Shown here: in pieces, positions 1 to 4,680 of the stretch
How the letters are laid out: every line of letters begins with the position of its first letter
Numbering within the stretch: position 1 is the first letter of the stretch
From: Verrucomicrobiales bacterium
GTDB taxonomy: Bacteria; Verrucomicrobiota; Verrucomicrobiia; Verrucomicrobiales; DEV007
Assembly: GCA_022424805.1 (NCBI GenBank)
Contig: JAKMGR010000687.1
Span: 1-6,605, forward strand
Length of the DNA stretch: 6,605 bases
Direction of reading: 5' to 3'
Translations under genes and position numbers: made by a program
The notes under the pieces: generated by a model
What the model saw: only the letters and a program-made list of their open reading frames with translations
Told to the model about the DNA's origin: nothing
Database searches by the model: none

Positions 1-365
1 CAGAGGATTGTCCCCCCTTCCCCAGCACGACGGCGATAGATCGAAGCGGGGTTTCCCGTTTTATGGACGGAATGGATTTCCTCAAATGGAGAGCGTTCTT
101 CGAGAAAGTCCTCCCGATGCGGCCACACATTGCGCCGGTCACGAGGCAGTTCCTTTCGATCCGGCGTGTATGCTGTCCGGCACAACTCCGCAAGCCACCA
201 CGACTCGGCTAAAGATCCCAGATTCGAGAAATCGAAATCAGGCATTTCCTCCCATCCTTCGAAAAACAGCTCCTCCGGATCGAGACCAAACACTCCATCC
301 CACTCCGCGAAACGGGCACTAACTTGCTGGCGCCAATAGCGAGAGTGAGCCTGTAGACGTCTCAT
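1..365 (-). CDS. Partial gene, probable class 3 lipase-family protein (N-terminal 121 residues)
   Basis: Open minus-strand frame from ATG at 365-363 to the left edge with no stop, so only the 5' end is present. Seen: a charged, aromatic N-terminus (MRRLQAHSRYWRQQ); acidic residues around 29-44 (DPEELFFEGWEEMPDFD); SLAESWWLAELCRTAY at 51-66; FLEERSPFEEIHSV at 87-100; and a run ending in GGTIL at the edge. From memory, the 'WWLAE-x-aromatic' segment followed by a strand leading into 'hhhhFRGT' is typical of the N-terminus of alpha/beta-hydrolase class 3 lipases (PF01764). The FRGT and GxSxG motifs would lie outside the window, so the family is inferred. No signal peptide is visible. The start is 12 nt after the surE stop, same strand and same frame, which suggests one operon. 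The only ribosome-site candidate is GGGGA almost abutting the ATG, so translational coupling to surE is plausible. That it is a real gene is fairly sure; the product is less so. Confidence 0.62.
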   Translation of the reverse strand, partial: MRRLQAHSRYWRQQVSARFAEWDGVFGLDPEELFFEGWEEMPDFDFSNLGSLAESWWLAELCRTAYTPDRKELPRDRRNVWPHREDFLEERSPFEEIHSVHKTGNPASIYRRRAGEGGTIL

Positions 366-377
366 TTCCCCAAGAAA

Positions 378-1073
378 CTACACTCGAATTTTGCTCACCG
401 CGACATCGCCTCCAAAACAAACGGAGACGTCGCTGCCCGGCACGCGAGGACGTTCATGGTAGTCACCCACGTAGACAAGTTCATCGTCGCTGACCTCTTC
501 ATAGATCACCTCAAGCGGATGTTTTTCATGATCGCAGAACACGACCTTGGGTTCTGGGCCTTCCGGATCCGGGTGCGGCAAATTAACCGTCCAGAGATCA
601 CCGGGCGCGAGTTCGTCCTTAAGGATTTCTCGAAAGGCAGTGGCACATCGTTCCCTTGCCTCTTCCCAATTTGGCTCACGCCCCTGTTTCAAAAAATGAG
701 AAAACGCCACGCCAGGAAGATCCGCAAAGGCGGCCTCCCGGACTGCAGCGACCGTCCCGGAAATGACAAAATCATGGCGCCCCAGATTCCCTCCGTGATT
801 GATCCCAGACAGAACCCAATCCGGCTTTTGAGGTAACAGGTGAGCCAGGGCAACGCGAGTGCAGTCCGCAGGAGTTCCGTGAACAGCAAAAATCTTTTCC
901 TCGCGTTTCTCAAATCGGATCGGCTCCTGCGTCGTGACTCGATGCCCAATCTCGGACATCTGTGAGGCCGGAGCGACGAGCCAGACCTCGTCAAAAAACT
1001 CCTCCGCCATTTTACGGAGTGAGGCGAGTCCCTCCGCTTCGATGCCGTCGTCGTTGGTGAGCAGTGCGATCAT
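378..1073 (-). CDS. surE: 5'/3'-nucleotidase SurE
   Basis: SurE is a cytoplasmic, divalent-metal-dependent phosphatase that dephosphorylates nucleoside 5'- and 3'-monophosphates and, in some species, short polyphosphate; it is linked to stationary-phase survival. The 231-residue product opens with the signature MIALLTNDDGIEAEGL. D8 and D9 are metal ligands, S40 in APASQMS corresponds to the family's third ligand, and N92 in SGINHGGNLG to the fourth. SGTVAAVREA at 105-114 is the conserved helix after the active-site loop. The C-terminus carries RPRVPGSDV and ends VAVSKIRV. Length is slightly below the usual 240-265, with no sign of damage. The ATG at 1073-1071 gives the canonical N-terminus, but only AAAAGAA lies ahead of it, so the SD is weak. 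It is divergent from psd (59 nt) and followed by the lipase-like gene in the same frame. Identification is secure; substrate preference cannot be read. Confidence 0.95.
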   Translation of the reverse strand: MIALLTNDDGIEAEGLASLRKMAEEFFDEVWLVAPASQMSEIGHRVTTQEPIRFEKREEKIFAVHGTPADCTRVALAHLLPQKPDWVLSGINHGGNLGRHDFVISGTVAAVREAAFADLPGVAFSHFLKQGREPNWEEARERCATAFREILKDELAPGDLWTVNLPHPDPEGPEPKVVFCDHEKHPLEVIYEEVSDDELVYVGDYHERPRVPGSDVSVCFGGDVAVSKIRV

Positions 1074-1132
1074 AATTCTTTTCTACGACAATTCCCGGTT
1101 GCCGATGTGCCTACGAGGTCTATCCGTGAAAG

Positions 1133-2041
1133 GTGGAGGAAAGGCAAGAACTGGTTTTTTACGATCGATACGAAGGCGCGCTCAAGTCGGAAGCAATTTA
1201 CGGCGAGGGCCCCCTTCGCTGGGCCTACGCAACCTGGCTCGGCCGCTTCTGCCTCGAAGGAGTGATCAAGCGGCCGTGGTTTTCTGCGCTCTACGGGCGA
1301 TGGGCCGATTGCGGTTGTTCGAAAAAAGAAATCGCGGCTTTTATCGAGCGCTTTGAACTCGATCCCGATGAGTTTGTCGATTCCGTCGAAAGCCTCGCGA
1401 CCTTCAACGAATTCTTCTCCCGCAAACTCAAGCCAGAGGCGAGGCCAGTTTCTTCAGGCAACAATGATATCAGTTTCCCGGCGGACGGCCGTCATCTCCT
1501 GATTCCCGATCTTTCCCAGTCCGGGCCCATTTTTGCGAAAGGCAGAACCTTCGATCTCAAGGCGCTTATCGGGGATTCCAATCTCGCCAAAAAATTTGCA
1601 AGGGGCACCGCCCTCATCTCGCGACTTTGTCCGACTGACTACCACCGCTATCACTTTCCGCTCAATGGAGTGCCGGGCGATCCTCGCCTCATCAATGGAC
1701 CGCTCTACTCGGTAAATCCGATCGCTCTTGAGCGCAGGCTCGCATACCTCTGGGAAAATAAGAGACAGGTCACTGAGATTTCCGATTCCCCAGTGGGTGG
1801 CTATCTGTTCCTCGAAATTGGAGCAACCAATGTCGGCAGCATCGTGAACACGAGCACACCGAAGCAGCCTGTGTCCCGCGGAACGGAAAAAGGCACCTTC
1901 CGCTTCGGCGGTTCAATGGTGATCACAATTTTTCCCGCAGGAAAATTTCAGCCGGATGAAGACCTTGCAGAGCAATCCGCTGTCGGAGTCGAGCTCTACG
2001 CCCGGATGGGTGACCGGGCAGGAATCGCTATTTGTAGTTAG
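1133..2041 (+). CDS. psd: Phosphatidylserine decarboxylase proenzyme
   Basis: Converts phosphatidylserine to phosphatidylethanolamine at the inner membrane, using a pyruvoyl group made by self-cleavage. The 302-residue product resembles the chlamydial-type enzymes (from memory). Seen: TFNEFFSRKLKPEARP near 89-104; PADG with D118; DYHRYHFP with H171 and H174; INGPLYSVNP; a GATNVGSIV strand; and FGGSM with S261. Known for the family: an Asp-His-Ser triad drives cleavage before the serine, so the expected chains are beta 1-260 and alpha 261-302 with pyruvoyl from S261. The residue after the serine is Met, where Thr is common. The frame is closed by TGA at 1127-1129, so GTG at 1133 is the earliest start. 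A GGAGGAAAGG run lies inside the first codons, which leaves CTG at 1151 as a less likely alternative. The 3' end overlaps the opposing small gene by 14 bp. No terminator is seen directly after the stop. Its divergent partner is surE. Confidence 0.95.
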   Translation: MEERQELVFYDRYEGALKSEAIYGEGPLRWAYATWLGRFCLEGVIKRPWFSALYGRWADCGCSKKEIAAFIERFELDPDEFVDSVESLATFNEFFSRKLKPEARPVSSGNNDISFPADGRHLLIPDLSQSGPIFAKGRTFDLKALIGDSNLAKKFARGTALISRLCPTDYHRYHFPLNGVPGDPRLINGPLYSVNPIALERRLAYLWENKRQVTEISDSPVGGYLFLEIGATNVGSIVNTSTPKQPVSRGTEKGTFRFGGSMVITIFPAGKFQPDEDLAEQSAVGVELYARMGDRAGIAICS

Positions 2042-2183
2042 GCTGATAACCGTATTGATTGGCCGGAACGGCAATCACGCTTTTCCCGCAACAGGTCGCG
2101 CACTGCTTTTTTCGGTGCTTGCAAGCGCCGAGGAAGAGAGATGAAGCGGCGATGAGGAGGGTCAGAAAAAGAGTTTTATTCAT
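2028..2183 (-). CDS. Small Cys-containing lipoprotein-like peptide, 51 aa
   Basis: Not a recognised family. Translation of the minus strand from ATG at 2183-2181 to TAG at 2030-2028 gives a textbook lipoprotein signal sequence: N3-K-T start, hydrophobic core LFLTLLIAASSLFLGA, and lipobox LGAC with C21 as the predicted lipidated cysteine. The mature part is about 31 residues: a basic patch KHRKK, then C28-x2-C31-C32 in QCATCCGK, a short VIAVP segment, and a Tyr/Asn/Gln-rich tail (QYGYQPNYK). By inference it would be exported and lipid-anchored; the CxxCC group could bind metal or form disulfides, which is speculative. It converges on psd and overlaps its last 14 bp. A similar small gene lies upstream on the same strand, beyond a terminator. 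No clear SD precedes the start. The coding call rests on the coherent signal peptide plus lipobox in a frame that stays open exactly to psd's end. Confidence 0.68.
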   Translation of the reverse strand: MNKTLFLTLLIAASSLFLGACKHRKKQCATCCGKSVIAVPANQYGYQPNYK

Positions 2184-2282
2184 AGGATTTCGTTGTTGTT
2201 GGAAATGCAGCCACTCTTCGATTTTGAAGCTGTGGCCTTCCCGAAACTACGACTCCCCACCGAAATTCTTTCCCCTGGACAT

Positions 2283-2316
2283 AAAAAAACGGTCACCTCG
2301 GAGAGACGACCGTTTT
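2283..2316 (-). terminator. Rho-independent terminator of the 43-aa peptide gene
   Basis: A perfect 9-bp stem joins AAAACGGTC (2286-2294) and GACCGTTTT (2308-2316) around a 13-nt loop that can form a further CTC/GAG pairing. Read on the minus strand, the stem is followed by seven T (positions 2289 to 2283), and it begins 25 nt after the stop of the upstream small gene. On the plus strand it leaves only four T before a C, so it may also stop psd read-through, less efficiently. It separates the two small minus-strand genes, so the downstream one needs its own promoter or read-through. Confidence 0.85.
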
Positions 2317-2341
2317 CTCAAATGTTGTAATCGTGGAACGA

Positions 2342-2473
2342 TTAGCCTTGGCAAGAGCCGCAGCACTTGGCGCTGCCGCCGCAAGAACCGCAGCAGTCAC
2401 CACCAGTTGTGGTGCAGGCATTTGTGAAAAGAGCGGCAGCTGCAAAGGCAAGGATAATGAGAGTACGTTTCAT
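2342..2473 (-). CDS. Small Cys-rich lipoprotein-like peptide, 43 aa, with two CCGSC repeats
   Basis: Not a recognised family. The minus-strand frame from ATG at 2473-2471 to TAA at 2344-2342 encodes a signal sequence (MKRT, then hydrophobic LIILAFAAAALF) ending at TNAC with C20. The lipobox is imperfect, since Thr stands where Leu/Val/Ile is usual at -3, so cleavage by signal peptidase I with no lipid is an alternative. The mature part is only about 24 residues and glycine/cysteine-rich: TTTGGD, then CCGSC (27-31), GGSAK, CCGSC (37-41), QG. That is six cysteines besides C20, arranged as an exact pentapeptide repeat, which suggests a metal-binding or disulfide-linked surface peptide (inference). 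A strong terminator follows. Upstream lies the 198-nt spacer shared with asd. No clear SD or promoter was recognised. Signal peptide, repeat and terminator together support a real gene. Confidence 0.72.
   Translation of the reverse strand: MKRTLIILAFAAAALFTNACTTTGGDCCGSCGGSAKCCGSCQG
2351..2395 (-). repeat. 15-bp direct repeat encoding CCGSC twice
   Basis: Plus-strand copies GCAAGAGCCGCAGCA (2351-2365) and GCAAGAACCGCAGCA (2381-2395) differ at one base, which is synonymous, and start 30 nt apart, so they are in frame. Each encodes Cys-Cys-Gly-Ser-Cys on the minus strand. This is consistent with an internal duplication inside the 43-aa peptide gene. Confidence 0.85.
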
Positions 2474-2671
2474 AGTATTATTTGTAGTATCTTTTTGGAA
2501 ATAAACCGTGCTGAGATTTCGAAGAGTACGAGCCCCAACACACTTAAGTTACGTCAGTAACAGGAATTGGTCTGCAAGACAACCCTATTAGTTCCGCAAT
2601 TGAGGGTGGCGACGTTTGCATTCCCCCCCCTTCGGAAGTAAACTCGCCGCCCGCTGAAAGCGGATAATATC
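2474..2671. other. Intergenic spacer between the divergent small peptide gene and asd
   Basis: No coding sequence was found in this 198-nt stretch. It should hold the start signals of both the minus-strand 43-aa gene and asd, but no sigma70-like pair with good spacing was recognised. Visible elements are an inverted repeat GTTAC-N4-GTAAC (2548-2561), a run of eight C (2623-2630), and a short hairpin CCGCT-GAA-AGCGG just ahead of the asd ATG. None is a named regulatory element. Confidence 0.6.
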
Positions 2672-3685
2672 ATGAGCCAAAACGCCAAACACCTTGCCGT
2701 GGCCGGAGCAACCGGAGCGGTCGGGATCGAAATCCTCAAGTGTCTCGAACAGCGAAATTTTCCTGTGAGCAAACTGACCCTGCTCGCCTCGGCTCGCTCG
2801 GCTGGGAAAACGCTTCCGTTTCGTGGTGAAGAAATCGAAGTGCAGGAACTCACGCCGGAATCCTTTGCGGACGTCGATGTGGCCCTTTTCAGCGCAGGCG
2901 GTGGAATTTCCAAAACCTTTGCTTCGCACGCGGTCAGGGCGGGAGCTGTCGTCGTCGACAATTCATCGGCCTTCCGCATGGACGATGGAGTCCCTCTCAT
3001 TGTACCAGAGGTAAACGGAGGAGACGCCCAAGCTCACAATGGCATCATCGCCAATCCCAATTGCACGACCATCGTGACGCTGATGGCGCTCAACCCCATG
3101 CATAAGGCATTTGGTGGTGTAAAAAGCATTCTCGCTTCGAGCTACCAGGCGGTATCTGGAAGCGGCGCGCAGGGTATCGCTGAACTTGAAGCCCAAGTTG
3201 AAGCACTCGCTCGCGGAGAAGACTGCCCCGCCGGTTCAGTTTATCCCAAGCAGATCGCTTTCAACGTCATTCCCCAGGTCGACGTCTTTCAGGACAACGG
3301 CTACACGAAGGAGGAAATGAAGATGCACTTTGAGGGGCAGAAAATCCTTCACGCTCCAGATATCAAAGCCTCCGTCACCTGTGTTCGTGTCCCGGTGTTC
3401 CGATCTCACGCAGTCGCCGTAACCGCTGTCTTCGACGACAAGCCAAGTGTTGAGGCAGCGCGCGAAGCCATCAGTGCCGCGCCGGGAGTGCAAGTCGTGG
3501 ATGATCCTTTTGCCGACCCCGCCCAGTTTCCCACGCCTCTCGACTGCACAGACGGCGACGATTGCCTTGTCGGCCGCATCCGGGAAGACCTCGTTCTCGA
3601 CAAAGCCCTCACCTTCTGGGTCGTCGGTGATCAGGTCCGGAAAGGAGCAGCACTCAACGCCGTGCAGATCGCAGAGTTACTGTAA
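2672..3685 (+). CDS. asd: Aspartate-semialdehyde dehydrogenase
   Basis: Reduces L-aspartyl-4-phosphate to L-aspartate 4-semialdehyde with NADPH, the branch point to lysine/diaminopimelate, threonine and methionine; cytoplasmic homodimer or tetramer. The 337-residue product matches the usual bacterial length. Seen: N-terminal Rossmann motif GATGAVG (12-18); SAGGGISK (74-81); NSSAFRM with R102, a likely phosphate-binding Arg; catalytic C131 in NPNCTT; SYQAVSGSG with Q159; EEMKM near 214-218; and RVPVFRSHA with H246 as the acid/base residue. FxVxGDQVRKGAALNAVQIAE at the C-terminus is the family's dimer-region signature (near 315-336). Only a poor ribosome site precedes the ATG (a GAAAGCGG stretch that also forms a 5-bp hairpin), but the ATG gives the normal N-terminus. 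ispA follows after 23 nt on the same strand, so the two are probably co-transcribed, although they serve different pathways. No anomaly was seen. Confidence 0.97.
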   Translation: MSQNAKHLAVAGATGAVGIEILKCLEQRNFPVSKLTLLASARSAGKTLPFRGEEIEVQELTPESFADVDVALFSAGGGISKTFASHAVRAGAVVVDNSSAFRMDDGVPLIVPEVNGGDAQAHNGIIANPNCTTIVTLMALNPMHKAFGGVKSILASSYQAVSGSGAQGIAELEAQVEALARGEDCPAGSVYPKQIAFNVIPQVDVFQDNGYTKEEMKMHFEGQKILHAPDIKASVTCVRVPVFRSHAVAVTAVFDDKPSVEAAREAISAAPGVQVVDDPFADPAQFPTPLDCTDGDDCLVGRIREDLVLDKALTFWVVGDQVRKGAALNAVQIAELL

Positions 3686-3693
3686 AAGCTCGC

Positions 3694-3700
3694 AGGAAAG
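3694..3700 (+). promoter_or_regulatory. Shine-Dalgarno site of ispA
   Basis: AGGAAAG lies 8 nt ahead of the ATG at 3709. It is the best-placed ribosome site in the window and supports this start for the polyprenyl synthase. Confidence 0.65.
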
Positions 3701-3708
3701 AAGTTGTC

Positions 3709-4596
3709 ATGGAATTGAAGCCGTATCTCAAAGAACGCTGCAAAATCGTCGACAAGGCGTTGAATGAATTCCTTCCCGCCGCGCGGACTCGCCCGAAGAC
3801 AATTCACGAGGCGATGCGATACAGCCTTTTTGCCGGGGGCAAACGCCTTCGCCCGATTCTCTGCCTGGCTGCGGCCGAAGCTTGTGATAGCGACTACAAA
3901 AATGCCCTCGCTCCTGCCGGTGCCGTCGAATGTATCCACACCTATTCGCTGATTCACGATGATCTCCCCTGCATGGATGATGACGAACTCCGTCGTGGCG
4001 TGCCGACCAGCCATGTAAAGTACGGAGAAGGAATCGCAGTCCTTGCAGGAGACGCCCTCCTGACGATCGCCTTTGAAATCCTCGCCAAAACCCCGGCCAC
4101 GAAACGCTACGACGTCGGTGCCTACATTTCAGAGCTCGCGGTCGCCTCGGGCAGTCGCAATCTCATTGGCGGACAAGTCGCAGATCTCGAAGGAGAAGGC
4201 AGCGACATTCTGCTTTCTCCTCCCCAGCTCAAGTTCATTCACCAGAGCAAGACTGCGGCTTTGCTGACCGCATCGATCCGGCTAGGAGGCATGACGGCAG
4301 ACGCAACTCCCAAAAAAGTCGAAGCCCTCACCATCTATGGCCAATCGCTTGGCCTTGCCTTTCAGGTCATCGACGACATTCTCGACGTCACTCAGACCAG
4401 CGAAAAACTCGGCAAGTCTGCCGGAAAAGACGAGGCAACTGCCAAGTCGACCTTTCCCGCCCTCTTTGGATTGGAGAAGAGTCGCCAGAAAGCCGGCCAA
4501 CTGACACGCAGAGCGCACGACGCGCTCAAGCCCTTCGGCAAAAAGGCAGACCGCCTCCATGAGATCGCAGATTACCTGCTCGATCGCGATTATTAA
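3709..4596 (+). CDS. ispA: Short-chain polyprenyl diphosphate synthase, probably farnesyl diphosphate synthase
   Basis: Condenses isopentenyl diphosphate with allylic diphosphates to give C15 (possibly C20) products for quinones and wall lipid carriers; cytoplasmic, Mg-dependent, all-helical. The 295-residue product has every family landmark: GGKRLRP (43-49); first Asp-rich motif DDLPCMD (84-90) followed by DDELRRG; GGQ (154-156); K181-T182; FQVIDDILD with second Asp-rich motif D222/D223/D226; and KSTFPALFG (246-254). Known for the family: chain length is set largely by residues just ahead of the first motif. Here Tyr79 sits at -5 (HTYSLIHDD), as in bacterial type II farnesyl synthases, whereas type II geranylgeranyl enzymes usually have a smaller residue or Met there. 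The LPCMDDDELRRG stretch is shared by both groups, so C20 cannot be excluded. The start has a good SD. It lies 23 nt after asd; typA follows after 84 nt. Confidence 0.92.
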   Translation: MELKPYLKERCKIVDKALNEFLPAARTRPKTIHEAMRYSLFAGGKRLRPILCLAAAEACDSDYKNALAPAGAVECIHTYSLIHDDLPCMDDDELRRGVPTSHVKYGEGIAVLAGDALLTIAFEILAKTPATKRYDVGAYISELAVASGSRNLIGGQVADLEGEGSDILLSPPQLKFIHQSKTAALLTASIRLGGMTADATPKKVEALTIYGQSLGLAFQVIDDILDVTQTSEKLGKSAGKDEATAKSTFPALFGLEKSRQKAGQLTRRAHDALKPFGKKADRLHEIADYLLDRDY

Positions 4597-4613
4597 CCCC
4601 TTTCAAAGCCAAA

Positions 4614-4637
4614 TGCGCGCTGGCTTCCTTGCGCGCA
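4614..4637 (+). promoter_or_regulatory. GC-rich hairpin in the ispA-typA spacer, with a competing pairing
   Basis: TGCGCGC (4614-4620) pairs perfectly with GCGCGCA (4631-4637) around a 10-nt loop, 18 nt after the ispA stop. No T-run follows, so it is not a standard terminator. Its left arm, extended to AAATGCGCG (4611-4619), can instead pair over 9 bp with CGCGCATTT (4651-4659), so the two structures exclude each other. Attenuation or 3'-end protection are possible roles, both inferred. Confidence 0.45.
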
Positions 4638-4643
4638 AACCAA

Positions 4644-4672
4644 TTGACACCGCGCATTTTGGCCTGTCATTC
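4644..4672 (+). promoter_or_regulatory. Possible sigma70-type promoter for typA
   Basis: TTGACA (4644-4649) is a perfect -35 consensus. The best -10 match is TGTCAT (4665-4670, four of six), at a short 15-nt spacing. Transcription would then begin only a few bases before the typA ATG, which has no SD, so a nearly leaderless message is implied. The spacing and -10 are poor, so this is tentative. Confidence 0.3.
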
Positions 4673-4680
4673 CCGCCATC

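Noticed and set aside
8..339. Plus-strand frames of 104 and 69 codons at the left end
   Set aside because: They are antisense to the open minus-strand frame that follows surE. Their translations are low-complexity Pro/Ser/Arg-rich with no motif, while the minus frame resembles a known family.
456..836. 126-codon plus-strand frame
   Set aside because: Lies wholly antisense to surE, whose catalytic motifs are intact; no recognisable motif of its own.
2028..2183. Small frame as a mere tail artefact of psd antisense
   Set aside because: Only 14 bp overlap psd; the rest carries a clean signal sequence and lipobox, so it is kept as a gene.
2059..2560. Plus-strand frames of 122 and 75 codons between psd and asd
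   Set aside because: They run antisense to the two small lipoprotein-like genes and through the terminator hairpin; basic, motif-free translations.
2663..2668. GATAAT just before the asd ATG as a -10 box for a leaderless message
   Set aside because: It would place the transcription start at the ATG, and no -35-like sequence is found at 16-18 nt upstream.
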